This document shows positions 32,153 through 44,535 of a stretch of 64,000 nucleotides of DNA, piece by piece. The notes under the pieces were generated by a model. The model was not told the DNA's origin and searched no databases. It saw only the letters and a program-made list of their open reading frames with translations. Source of the DNA: Saccharum officinarum (Eukaryota > Streptophyta > Magnoliopsida > Poales > Poaceae); contig CM036188.1 in assembly GCA_020631735.1 (NCBI GenBank), positions 14,054,214 through 14,118,213 of the forward strand, in the 5' to 3' direction. Both the position numbers and the translations under genes were made by a program. Position 1 is the first letter of the stretch; the number at the start of each line of letters is the position of its first letter.

Positions 32153-32779
32153 GTTTCGTACAAGATGCGGTTGCTAGACAAAGATTTTCTACTCATTTTT
32201 TGGGCAGCCTTCATCCGTCGAATGTAGTGAAACTCGATGCTAGATGTTCTACTTCTACCCCTGCCCGGGCTAAATAATTGTGCCTGTGGTCATTTTCGTG
32301 TGCCTCCTAAGTTACATCTGAGCTGCTTCTCTTAATGCAGTCCTTATAGCACTTATAGTTGGGTCTGATATGAGCTTTATTGGTTATATTTACATGTGAT
32401 GCATATGCTTCTGCTATTATTGTACTGTCTTGTCTTTTTTCTTTTTCTGTAGTGGTTACTAGTGGAAGTTAGCACACTGCATCCGTCGTCGTAGTGGGAT
32501 CCTGACCAAATCGAGTGTCCATCCAACCAACCCAAGTACCCAACTAACTGTACTGAAAGGTCATTGCTTTCAGGATGGTACGGTTAGTAAATTGAGGTTG
32601 GCGGTGGGTTGGTGGCCATGCCATACTAGGGGAAGGTACATGCTTGTTGATTGATGGTGACTTGGCTTCAACCTGAGTGTTTTGCCCTTGATGATAGGTT
32701 GTCATAGAATTAGTGGGAGGTATGATGGTTTAATCACAGTGACTAAAATCTGGATGCCAAATTGCTATTAGTAGAAACA

Positions 32780-32870
32780 GCGCTTGAGCTACTTTTTAGC
32801 CATGGAACAGTGTTTTCCTCTCATAACATTTCAGCATAAGCCAAATTTCAGCATAAGCGAACAGGGTGAG
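32780..32870. mobile_element. MITE fragment of the gaacagtgtttttctctcac family
   Basis: Contains ggaacagtgttttcctctca followed by two copies of atttcagcataagc and ends near agcgaacaggg. Related to 12978-13089 and 43944-44045 but shorter. Confidence 0.5.
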
Positions 32871-33208
32871 TTGCTGTCTAGTGCCGGGTAGTGTTTTAGG
32901 GGGTGTCTTTTTGGGCTGTTCTGATGTGATGGGTTGGAGTTGGTATTGTGGTTGCTTTGTGTGGCATATTGTCCAAATACTACCTATATGAGCTACTTTT
33001 TATATTTCATTCCTCGAGGTGGGTTAGTAGATGTCGGAAATGGATATAGCTAACTAATTGTTTTCTTGTTACAGGGGGCATTTTCGAATTGTTCTGACAG
33101 ACTAACTTTATTATCTTCCAGGCCTTTTCTTGAGTTTAAGGGAGATGCTTGCCTTTATCTAGGAGGCCCTTTTTGGTACTTCAGCAGTGTTCTTGCCTTT
33201 CGGAGCAG

Positions 33209-35790
33209 ATGTCATTCCGTAGCATCGTGTGTGATGTAAGGGATGGTTTCGGGAGCTTGTCTAGGAGGGGATTTGAGGTCAGGTTTCTGAGTCATCGCAG
33301 AGGAAAATCTCATGGTGCTGTCCATGAGCTGCACAACCCAGTGCCTGTGGTACAGAGTAGCTGCTGGGCTAGCTTGCCTCCTGAATTACTCCGAGATGTC
33401 ATCGAGAGGTTGGAGACCAGTGAGGATACATGGCCTTCTAGGAAGCATGTAGTTGCTTGTGCAGCTGTCTGCAGAACATGGAGAGAGATGTGTAGAGAGA
33501 TTGTCAAGAGCCCAGAGTTTTCTGGGAAAATCACTTTTCCTGTTTCCCTGAAGCAGGTAATCATTCAGTTATGTTATTACCTTATTATCCATCTATCCTG
33601 ATTTGTTAGCATTGTCAATATTCCTATGTCCAGTATTGTTATACCAATTATATTTTGGATAAACTAAGGAGTGAAATATCTCCAAGGATTTAGCTATGGA
33701 CAGAGGAGCGCTTGGAGACTAGCAATCAACGTGCCTGAACCGTGACCTCTTTCTGTCTTGTGCCCTTTATGTCCCTTTATGTGTCTTCATATTTCTCGTC
33801 TCTTTTGGGTTTCATCTCTAGCCTACCCCAACTTGCTTGGGACAAAAGACTATGTTGTTGTTGTTATTGTTGTTGTTGTTGTAATAAGATCCTGCTGTTC
33901 CTCTTCTGTCTACAGCCTGGGCCTCGAGATGGAACTATTCAGTGTTTCATTAAGAGGGATAAATCTACCCAAATCTACAGTCTGTACCTTAGCTTTAGCT
34001 CTGGTAAGTTCATTGCTGTGTGGACTATTGGAAGTTTCGATAAAAGTCTGGTATCTTAGATGTATTCAGAACTTTAAAACTCTAGTCTTCTGTAGAAATT
34101 ATCCAAACATTTATCATGCTTTATCCGCAAGCCTTTGTAGGCATTGAGCATATCAGCAATCATGAAACATGAGAAATTCTTGATACAATGGGTCAATGGT
34201 TTTCTTGTTTTGATTCAAAATTAATGTTTTTTGTGTGCACAGACAAGCTTTGTGTTGAGAACCACATCTTCTTTCAGCAATCTTGATAATTCATTCTCAG
34301 TTTCTTTCTTTGCCCTCCTTGGAACCCATACATAACAAAGTTGAGAACCATTGTCCAGTATTCCAGTATGCCCTTATTTTTAGTTTCTTTGAAAACCATA
34401 GGTTCTCAACTTGTAATAATCAAAGCATTAGTATGCACAGTTGCTAATTGTTCTTGTTAGATCGATTAACGGCAGCAAGCATTTTTTATTCTCTCAACTC
34501 ATCTGGAAGAATGCCTTTTTGCTCTTACCTGTGTGATCGTTCCAGCTTGTTATAAACTAATCAATCGCTTTGCTGTTATTGAATGGTCTCTATGTATTCA
34601 CCATGATTTTATAGTTGTCACAGTATCAGGCTCAGCATTCCATAGAAAAAAGGAGACAGAAATACATGTTTTTCTTGCTCATCTACTTGATTAATTTTTT
34701 ATTACCAGTATTGCTATTTGACATGTTATATTATTCATCTCTACAGCTGTCCCTGCCGAAAATGGCAAATTCCTTCTATCAGCTAAAAGGAACTGCCGTC
34801 CAACATATACAGAATATACAATATCAATAAATTCTGGTGATATATCTAGGTCTGCCAGTAACAACACATACATTGGGAAATTAAGGTATTGCTGCACGAG
34901 CTTCAGTAAACTTTATCTTATTTTCAGAATTGACAGTAATTTAATTTGCCATTTTATTACTTTTTAAATCTGACATATGTTATCTCCTTTTGGATTTCAG
35001 GTCAAATTTCTTTGGCACAAAATTTGTAATATACGATACTCAGCCACCATACAATGCAACTAGTCCTGCAGTGGCAGGGAAAACAAGCCAGAGATTCTAC
35101 TCCAAGCAGGGGTCGACCAAGGTTTCTTCCAGCCGGTACAGCATAGCGCAAGTCTCATATGAACTGAATGTCTTGGGAACTCGAGGCCCAAGGCGGATGA
35201 ACTGTGTAATGCACTCCATCCCAGCTTCATGCCTTGAGGCTGGTGGCAGTGACCCTCGCCAGCCAGATAGCATCGGTGCCCGCACTGTTGGTGGATCCTT
35301 CAGCAGCGTCTCCTTGTCAAAGCCATCTACTATGGACCACTCCATGCATTTCAGCAGTTCCCGGATCTCTGATGCCATAACAGCGGACGGCATTGTTAGC
35401 AGAGGCCAGGCATTGAGTGACGGTGACGATGAAGAGTGCAAGGACACGCCTTTGGTCCTCCGCAACAAGGCCCCGAGATGGCACGAGCAGCTGCAGTGCT
35501 GGTGCCTCAACTTCCGGGGCCGGGTGACTGTCGCCTCGGTCAAGAACTTCCAGCTAGTTGCCGCGACGACACAGCCTGCTGCCGCCGGAGCCCCGACCCC
35601 GTCGCAGGCAGCCCCGCCACCGCCAGCTCCAGCTCCAGGTCCACCTCCGCCGGACCAGGAGAAGGTCTTGCTGCAGTTCGGGAAGGTTGGCAAGGACATC
35701 TTCACCATGGACTACTGCTACCCGCTGTCCGCCTTCCAGGCCTTCGCCATGTGCCTGAGCAGCTTCGACACCAAGCTGGCCTGCGAATAA
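33209..35790 (+). CDS. Tubby-like F-box protein
   Basis: Coding exons 33209-33556, 33916-34003, 34747-34885 and 35001-35790, all with GT..AG introns, give 454 residues, a normal length for plant Tubby-like proteins. The start [20 protein letters not shown] is the family's standard amino end; an upstream in-frame ATG at 33149 is less likely. The F-box lies near residues 53-98 ([24 protein letters not shown]) and should bind SKP1-type partners. The tubby domain follows ([45 protein letters not shown]) and ends with the signature [15 protein letters not shown]...DTKLACE. In the family this domain binds membrane phosphoinositides, and release links hormone or stress signals to the nucleus. A Pro/Ala-rich insert near residues 388-412 is typical of grass members. 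No defects are seen. Confidence 0.96.
33690..33890 (+). mobile_element. 3' end of an RTE-clade LINE in the first coding intron
   Basis: One frame reads [11 protein letters not shown] and stops (near 33705-33742), the usual carboxyl end of plant RTE elements. It continues through the typical tail (ctagcctaccccaacttgct, tgggacaaaagac) and ends in (ttg)n. It is 5'-truncated to about 200 bp and lies wholly inside the intron 33557-33915. Confidence 0.75.
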
Positions 35791-35799
35791 ATTCGACAA

Positions 35800-37089
35800 C
35801 TGTAGTGCTCATCGAATAATCGAAGACACTGATTGTCCGTGTGTTCGTCCAAGAAGCTGACTCTATCCTCAAGTTTACCTGGGACGCGGTCCCGCACCTG
35901 CTGGTGCCTTGTTAGTTGTTAACTCTGAAACAGCCCCCGAAATGCGTGGGGGCTGAATCTGTTTCAGCAGACCTTGTGATAATCTGTAGCTGCTGCTTTG
36001 CTGTTGTACTTTTCTGTAGCTTCCCCTGTAACATTAACTCTGTATCCGTATTTGGATGTTTTTTAGCCGCCTTAATTGGATTGTTCACCGGCGATGACAT
36101 GTATTAACAGAGATGGTTACAGCTGTAATGAATTCAGGCCTGGATAATTTTGTGTTCGCTTGCCGTTCAGCAAGGGGGAGGCGACTGCTGTCGCACTTTT
36201 TCCCAGTGGTAGTAGTAGGCTGTTTCTTTTGTGGTGGGCTGTCACCTTCAGCAGGGTCAGGGTCATGGTCATCAGGGAGGTGACTGATGAGGTCTTTATT
36301 TCATTATTTGTTTGTTTTGCTTCGAAGCGAGGCCTTTTAGCACGGACTTTTCGCAGCGAGTAAATAAATAAAGTTTCGCAGAGAGTAACCAAAATCTTGG
36401 GGCGCAGGTCTAGAGAAAGAAGATCCGAAAGGGACCTCATATCATATTCTAGACGCAGAGGGGTGCGTCCCTGTCTAGGGTTTGGTGGGATGACATAGAC
36501 GGCGTGCAAATACAGACGCACGCTAGTTGCTATTGCTATCCTCCTCGGCTCCTCCCCTGTTCTTGTGGTGTGCAGGAAAGGCAACTTAACAGGACGAAGA
36601 CGATAGACGAATATGCATATGCATGGGTGGATCGTATTCATACATATATGGACGACCCCACTGGCCATGCCGATGTTTGAATTGAAACGCGGGGTAGTGT
36701 TTCTTTGTTTCGGTAATGCTAGCGTCCAAAGCCATAGTTCCCTCCGAATGTGTGGCGTAACGTGCACCACAACTTTACCTAACTGCTGCACGTGCCGCTC
36801 GCTTAAATAAAAAAAACAAAATCAACTCCTGGCCGCCTCGTCTCGCTCCGCATACGCCGCATGCCCAGCGAACTCCTCTCCCTCTTGCTTCCCTGTTGCT
36901 CCATTATCTCTTACTTGCCCACCCTGGTGCGCGCCCTCCCTCACCCCAGCATCCTCCTCCCCCACCCCGGCGGCGCCCCTCCCCCCACCCCGCATCCTCA
37001 CCCATTGGGAGCCCCCAATGCCCCAAATTCGGTGGCCCTATGCAAACACCGGCGAGATCTATAGAGCATGAGCGAGATCCATAGATGTG
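35800..37089. other. Tubby-like 3' UTR and repeat-like DNA
   Basis: The 3' untranslated region probably ends near 36050-36110. Beyond it no gene is supported. The CT-rich, GC-rich stretch 36830-37040 resembles 43093-43260 on the other side of the 6-kb LTR-type insertion, so both belong to one older repeat. A possible terminus, gctagcgtcc, lies near 36719. Confidence 0.45.
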
Positions 37090-37094
37090 GCGTG

Positions 37095-40000
37095 TGTAAC
37101 AGAACCGACCAATTATACGAAATTAAGTAACAAAATCACCCGCCAGAGTAGACGATTTAGCAAACTTAAGCCCGTATAACCCGATAGTCCGTGAAATCAT
37201 GAAGGATTTCAAGCCAACTCACATACCAGCCAAGATCGTAATAAGTTTAGCGGTCACCATCACATATTACATAAAACTTCGCATCACAGATACATCGGGG
37301 TTTAAACATAGTTATTACAAACCGAGTTCAAATAGAAAGTAGCGGAAGCCATTTGTTCAAATCCACACACACCCACACAGAGTTCAAGTACAGTGCCAGT
37401 TGATGATCATCTCCCACAAAAGCATTAGATGAGACGTAAGGAATGACCCTTGCGCATGGTCCTAAGCATCACCCATCGCAGGATAAAGACAGTTGATACA
37501 GTAGTCGTAATACATCTGCCCATCTGCAACTAAGTGGGAACAAAACCCTGAGTACGAGAAAGTACTCAGCTAGACTTACCCGACATAACCAAAAATAAAG
37601 TGACACCAAGGATTATGAATGGCTTTATAGTGGTGTAGCTGACTCATTTGCAAAAAGATATTTTTAGCATTTCAAGAACCTTTTCCAAAAGCATTATGTC
37701 GAGTTAATCATTATTAACCTGTCGACTACATTTGCACCTATACTAGAGCAAGCATGTGATTAAGCAAATAATGATAACCAATGACAATAACAACTTCCAT
37801 AATGTCATATCCATTATAACTGTCCAAGTGTTCCATCAACGTTACTACGATGAAGTAACTCAAGTCAAGTGTTCACTATCCAGTGAATGATGGCGATTCG
37901 AATCGATTATTAACCAGCTGATAATTTATTCCTTACACAAACCTCACTCACCCGCTAAAGTGAGGTATTAGTCACCGAGTCAACTATCCATGAAAAATCT
38001 CGAGTTTGCCAGAAACCACATGTACCCGGGGGCCGACCGATTGACTTTCGGTCTTATCATCGCGCCTCCGTGTCCTACCACACCTGCTCCCGTACAGTGC
38101 GCTGCGGGCAATCCACTCGGCCCGAATAATCTCCTAGCTTCGCGGTCGAAAGGTACGTTATTCGGCCAGCTAAATGTAAGGCATGCGTTCAACATGACCC
38201 GAGGCCCAGTAACGGTCGGTCCTTAATCGACACAGAGGGAAAGCACTACAGTCCAAAACCCTGTAAGTCTCCGTCCGGTCTCAACTTCAAATTAACACTT
38301 AGTTATCCCATGATGACATAGTTATTCGAGCAGATCCAAGTAACCACCTATAACTCGCAGGTGATAGGAAATCATCCGACTTCTACCGGTCTAAGCCAGC
38401 TAAGCATTGACTCGACTGCAGATACTAGGGTAACAAGGATATAGTATAACAAAGGTAAACAAGGTATAAATGCAGCAACGGTTGCAGACAACTCCTGAAC
38501 GTAATGCATCAATTAAAGTAAAGCATTAATTAATAATTGCAAATCGAGGGAGAAAATGCTCTGGGGCTTGCTTCTGTCGAAGAAACTTGGGCGGTGATCG
38601 AGGCACTCTGAAAGTTCCTCAACGTCCTCCTCGTCTGCTTCGGTCACTTCTTGCGGCTGCACCTCGAGCTGCTCCTCGGGCTCCTCGAGTACGATGACTG
38701 TATTCTCTGTTTGCGATCCTGTATGATGCAAGTGCGTAAGTGCTTATGCAAAAGGTGCATCGGATGAAATGCACACAATAAATATGCTTGCATGCAAGGT
38801 AGATGAGCATGATTTGATTTAATGGGTAGAGTATAGTATAATTCTCATACAAGGTAGTCCACATCATCCAAAAACATGTATTATAAGTACATGTCATCTA
38901 CTGCATTCTCTTCGACTACTAACTATCCAGTAACCACACCTAAGTACTGCTATACTAATACTACAACCACTGTACTAACATGCCAAGTCAACACATCCCA
39001 TTGAAATGCTTCAAAGATACACCAAAGCTTCACTAATTTTCTAATCATGCATAAAGCAAGATTTAATTAAACCATAACTAACACTAGGTTTGAATAGTAA
39101 CATCTATTTTTATAGCATAGAAAAATCTCAGAAAATTACCATAGCACATTACTACTCTAAGTAGACTACCATCAAATTTTCATGGCATTTGGATAAGTGG
39201 AATAGCCTACACAAAAATGACAAGCTAGGGCCTAAATATGAGCATGAAAATACTTTGTAATATGAAAAGTATTAAACAACAGATTTAGAATTTTTCAAAG
39301 GTTCTACATAGTAAATAATCATTGTACAAAAATTATCACATACATGTTTTATACAAATTTTTCTCTCTAGCAAAAATAACAAAAATCAGCTATTAAAGGC
39401 ACTTGAACTACACATCATAATTTTTCTACAGAACATACATGACATATATTTTTCCTAGAAAATATATTACACAATAAGAGTAAAAAAACTTAGAACCATA
39501 GTTTTCTGAGCTTTCTATGATTTATTATGTATTTCTCAAGAAAACAACAATTTCAATAATTAAATAAGACCCTATATAAAAGTATCACAAAACTGGACAT
39601 GAAACAATTTCCTACTGTAGATCTAGTGCTAACTAACATTACAAAATTTAGTTCACTAGATTTGGAGCAACAATGAGCACAAAACCATTTTCCAAATCAT
39701 TTCTTTGCTTATTTAATAAAAGAAAAACAGAAAAGATAATTCCTATCACTACTGGGCCGGACCAAGGAAGACAACTGGCCCAAGGTTGCTTTCGGCCTCA
39801 GCAGCCAGAGCAGGGAAGGGTGAGCCGGTCCGGCTCGGGCTCCGGCCCAAGGCCGACTTGGCCCAATAGGGGGGCCGAGGGAGAGATTGCCACGGCGGCG
39901 CCCATGGCACCACGACAGCGCAGGCAGTGGGCCGACGGCCGTTGCCGGCCATGACTGGGCACGACAGGGTGCGCGTGGGGTCCGCGAGAGGAAGGCGAAC

Positions 40001-43000
40001 CTAGCAATGGGACTCAAAGGGGGAGAGAAGGAGCGGGGAAGCCCCTTCCACGGCGAGGTCGAGCGCGACGGCTCAATGGCCGGTGGCGGAAGAAACGCCC
40101 AAGGCGGGCTCTACCTGGCTCAAACAGTGAAATCGCCGCGAGCACCGGGTGTTGGAGAACGAGGCGGAGAGGTATGCTTGCGATTGTGGGCGACGGTGGA
40201 CCACCGATGGCTAATTTCGCAGGCGGAGCGAGCGGTGGCGAGGCAGCGCGGGCAGCGCTTGGTGCGGGGCGTGGGAGAAGAAGGTAGTTGAAAGTCCTAT
40301 GTTTGGTGTTGGTAATTAGTGACAATGCCTAAGTACTAATCATATGCCTAAGTTGTATGTAGCATATGAGGATTAGTACATTTCAAGATTGGTGGCAAGA
40401 TGGACATGGTGATCATGATGGCCACACTTGGAGTTGGACATAACCCTATGTGATCAAGGCAAAGGTATATGCTTAAGGGTTGTGTTTTACTAACCAAGAC
40501 ACCTAGTGAGTGTGGTTACATTATAGGATAGATAGTCGTACTATAAAGAGGGGAATGACGCGGCTATTGAACTCCTAAGTGCCTCTAGGTGTGCATTTCA
40601 TAATCATATGCATTTAGATAGAACTAATAACGCCTCAAAAAATGATTGTGAAAATGCTAACACACTCACACATGACGAGATCACTTGGTGGTGTTAGCAC
40701 GTTTGCGAAGACGGTGGAGTTTGAGTGGTAGAGAGGGTTTGGGGTCCTCTCTCCCTCCCGCCGAGCTTGCGAGGCAGGATTCAGGCGTTTTCGAGAAGTT
40801 GAAACAAATATTTTCCACTACGCCGGAAGTCGGAAAAGAAACAGAGGCGAACGGAGGTCATAGATGTGACCGGACGCTGAACCGGACGCGGTCTCTGCAT
40901 GACCGGACGTGTCCGGTCAGTGTTCAGCGTCTGTGTGTTTTTTAGTCTAATGATCGGACGCGCAGCGCGTCCGGTCATTGTCGACCGGACGCGTCCGGTC
41001 ATTTAGGGAGCTTACTGGACTCTAACCGGATGCTGGCACTGTGGCGTCCGGTCGTTTCTCCAGCGCATCCGGTCATTGTGTTGTTGTGCGCTGCTCAGGC
41101 TTGACCAGCGCGTCCGGTCAGTCACGGGATCAGCGCGTCCGGTCGTTTGCAGCGCGTCCGGTCGTTGCTTTGCAGTTAATCGTTGTGCGACCGGCGTGTC
41201 CGGTCAGTTGGACCAGCGCGTCCGGTCAGTGCTTCGCGACTTAGCCGTTGCGCGACCGGCGCGTCCGGTCAGTTGGACCAGCGCGTCCGGTCAGCGCGAT
41301 TTCGGCTGTTTAAGTTTCTAACGGCTCTATTCGAAGGGGTATGTCTATATATACTCGTTGGCCGGCTCAAGGCTCTCTCTCTCTAATACTCTGGAATATT
41401 TTGACATACTTGTGAGCACTTTGAGCTAAGCAACTCCCCCTCCCACTCATCTCTCTTGCTTCTTTGTATATTCGAAGTGAGATTGAGTGATCCAAGTGCA
41501 TTTGCATTGTGAGATTGCATCTAGTTGGCACTTGGTGGTTGATTTGCTACGGGATTCTTGTTTCTCTGGTGGTTGCCGCCACCTAGACGGTTTGAAGCAG
41601 TTTGGAGGTGTTGGCAAGAGTTGGTGATTGTTCTTGGTCACCTCCGGTGATTGTGAGGGGTTTGTGCCTACCTCGGCGAAGCGCAAAAGGCAACATTAGT
41701 AAATTGCTCGTGTCATTTGCAATCTTTTGCCATTTGGTAGGTTCTTGTGGCGCCTTTTGAGAGGCTCGGTGTGAGACCGATTAGCCACCGAACCACGTGG
41801 TGAAGAGGGACACAACGGGGACTAGCGTGCCGACAAGCACGTGAACCTCGAGATAAATCTTCGTGTTATCACTTTCATATTGTGATTGATTGATCCCGGT
41901 GTTCGGTTATCTTGGTATTCATTGTTGATCATATTGGTTGGCTCAATACTTCACCCATCGGTGAAACTCTCCTAACTCAACTTCGCATTACTTTCTTAGT
42001 TATCTTTGCTACCTAGTTAGCTTTGCTTTAGTAGCTCCTTTGTGTAGCTTGCCAGTTGTAGTTGTAGTTACCTTCTCGGTTTGACTTGTGCGGTTGAGTG
42101 CAAATACTAGAATTGTGAATTGATTAGGTGGCTTGCAAACACCCCGTAGGCTAAGCAAAACTCGTATCTCGCTATTTGTTATATTGATAAACTTGTTTAG
42201 CTTGTCTTTGCAGAAAATTTTAAAAGACTATTCACCCCACTCTAGCCATCAAGACCTTTCAGTAGTGCGGGGGGAGGGGGAAACTGGAGGAGGTAGGGAG
42301 GAGCGGGGCACTACTGCGGCTTGAAAACGGGCGAGACACGCGCTGGTGGGAGATACTAGGTGCCACCCGGGCGGCGTCGCCGGCATGCGCCCGCCACGCG
42401 GCGCGGGGAGCCTGATGCGGTCGGGCGCGTCCGTGCGCACGGGAGGGGACGACGCGCGTGGCGCGGGCCTGGGCTGCGGAGGCCAGGTTGGGCCGGTGGT
42501 GAGGCGCGGGCGCGGGGAGAAAAAGCCGGGCCGGCTTTGGCCAGCGGGCCGAATAGGAGGCAACGGCCCGTTAGATGAGAAAATTGAATTTTCCAATTTC
42601 ATTTTCAAATAAATTTCAAATATCATTTTTCAAATCCCTTTTGAGCAAGAAAATGACCTTTTCTGAAAATGACCCGAAAAAAGTTGCTTAGAATTTAATC
42701 CTCTACAACTTTGCTTTATGGACCAACTAAAAATTCTGCCTAGATTTTGAATTGGGATGTAAAAGCTAAATATGAAGGGTTCTTGACCATTTTCAAGAAT
42801 ATTTTCAAAAGCATATTTTGCCAAAAGTTTGAATACAAACTTTGCTCCAAATTGCATGATAAATATTTCTAAGTGATTTGCAATTATAACCTAACATGTT
42901 CCATTGATCTAGCTAGCATAATTAAGGCAAAATAAAACTAAACAGGTGTATGCAACATTCACGTTACAAAGCGAGGTTTCACATGTTTCAACTCAAACTT

Positions 43001-43092
43001 AAACTTTACTTCACATGTGATTATGAATGCAAATGATGCATCATGCGTATGATTTGAAATGCTAAATGCATGCATAACACCGGGGTGTTACA
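37095..43092. mobile_element. 6-kb TGTAACA..TGTTACA element, LTR type
   Basis: It begins TGTAACAG and ends GTGTTACA, and is flanked by the 5-bp duplication GCGTG (37090-37094 and 43093-43097). A TG..CA end with 5-bp duplication points to LTR-type integration. There is no coding capacity. Phrases such as gagtacgagaaagtactcag resemble grass non-coding LARD-type repeats. I could not find two matching LTRs, so it is probably a long solo LTR. Without the nested solo LTR (1973 bp plus 5) it is about 4.0 kb. Confidence 0.7.
40289..42261 (+). mobile_element. Sirevirus-type solo LTR, plus orientation
   Basis: It begins TGAAAGTCC and ends GACCTTTCA. GTAGT is duplicated at 40284-40288 and 42262-42266. 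Palindromic CCGGACGCG motifs cover 40868-41298, and tatatata follows at 41346-41353. The start resembles the LTR of the full element in sense orientation, and the middle closely matches 60609-62635. No internal region remains, as expected after LTR-LTR recombination. Confidence 0.92.
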
Positions 43093-43097
43093 GCGTG

Positions 43098-43943
43098 GCG
43101 GTGTTGCAGGGGATTGGGCGGCTCTCCCTCACCTCGGCGCGGTACCCTCCCCACCCCAGCGGCGCCCTCTCTCACTCCGGTGACCGAGCTCCCCCTACCC
43201 AGCGGCCATTGCGCTCCTCGCGCCCCATCTCCCATCGTCGCCACCGAGCCAAGCCCAATACTGGTGGCGCTGGTGCTCGCGCGCAGCTACTCGCCGCCGT
43301 CTCTGATGCTAACGACCGAAATCAACCGGCTCAGCCTTACCCTCTCCTATGTCGCATATGTATGTTTCAAGTGTTTCAGGCATTTTAGATATATGTTGCA
43401 ATTGTTTCATATGTATGTTGCAAAAGTAGATCGCGTGATGTTGCACATGTTGTATATGCTGCAAGTATTTCATAGGCATGTTGCAAATGTTTTGATCTAG
43501 ATGTTGCATATGTTTTTACACATATATTGCAACATGTTCCAAAATGTTTCATCTGTTTCGGTCTTCCGTTGCAGCAAGTGTTTTCATGTTGCAAGTGTTC
43601 TATTCTATCTGGATGTTCACATATGTTGCAAATGTATGTTCGAGATGTTTCATCTGTTTTATACGTATGTTGTATTCAAGTGTTTCATGTTGCACATGTT
43701 TCATACTGTTCGAAGAGTTAGGGGGCGCCGGGGAATGGGGCGCGGCGAGCCAGTGGCCAGCGGACGTGGCATGCAGCGCGCTGGGGGCTGGCGGTTGGGG
43801 CCACGACGGGGGCAGGGGTGCACCTACGGGGGCGAGACGAACGAATGATGATGGGGGTGGGTCAGGCGTTGGGGCAGACGTGTCAAGCGTATGGGTGGGC
43901 GTACAGATAAGCAAGGTGAGGTACAGTTTTTTGTACGCATATT
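43098..43943. repeat. Older repeat with degenerate tgttgcaagtgtttcat units
   Basis: From about 43340 to 43700 the words atgttgca, tgtttcat and atatgttgcaa recur irregularly every 15-40 bases. This is a known look of some grass DNA-transposon interiors. Open frames over it (Met/Cys/Phe-rich on plus, Gln/His-rich on minus) come from the repeat and are not genes. A GC-rich segment follows. The element's right end may be the gctagc at 44111-44116. Confidence 0.5.
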
Positions 43944-44045
43944 CAGGCTGTTCGCTTGATCTTATCAGCCAGCCATTCAACACTGTTTTTCTCTCACAGC
44001 GAATCAGCATCAGCCAGCCAGCCAGAAACCATCCAGCGAACATGG
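43944..44045. mobile_element. Short MITE of the gaacagtgtttttctctcac family
   Basis: It starts caggctgttcgcttgatc and ends catccagcgaacatgg; the outer bases are inverted. The interior has caacactgtttttctctcac. Nested in the older repeat. Confidence 0.65.
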
Positions 44046-44301
44046 CGATTAACATTTCAACGGGAATTTGCACCGTCCGACGCTAAGCGTCCGGATCGGA
44101 CATCCGGGCGCTAGCAACTCTGTCTTTGTTTTCGCTTGCACAAAAGTTGTTGCAGGCTGTTCCACTGGTTTTTGTCAAACCCGTGCGTTCTGACTTCTGA
44201 ACGCGCGAGTACCTCCGTATACCATACGTATGAGGTATGACCCAATAATCCATCACCATCAGTCAGTCAGGTTCGCTTGAAACATGACCCAATACATACG
44301 T

Positions 44302-44535
44302 AATTTCACTATGCAAAAAGAAGATTCCCCGTCACATCAAAATGTCGGCAAATGCATGGAGTACTAAATGTTGATGAAATCAAAAACTAATTGCACAGTT
44401 TTGTTGTACTTTGCGAGACGAACATTTTAAGCCTAATTAGTCAAAATTTGAATAATTTTTACCAAATATAAACGAAATGCTACAGGAATTCTGATACAGT
44501 GTTTTTCTCCCCAATTCTCTCATCTAAACGAGGCC
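44302..44535 (+). mobile_element. Tourist-type MITE, left-truncated
   Basis: From taatttcactatgcaaaaag to tcatctaaacgaggcc it is almost identical to 15544-15808. By eye only two or three bases differ. The left terminal repeat is absent. Confidence 0.85.

Larger units (their letters stand above)
31819..33121 (+). other. Leader intron of the Tubby-like gene
   Basis: A GC-rich leader exon ends at cagctccag with a gtgcgt donor at 31819. The acceptor is the ag at 33120-33121. The intron carries a SINE and a short MITE. Its exact transcription start is not visible. Confidence 0.6.

Noticed and set aside
43309..43721. Met/Cys/Phe-rich and Gln/His-rich open frames on both strands
   Set aside because: They are translations of the degenerate tgttgcaa/tgtttcat repeat and not genes.
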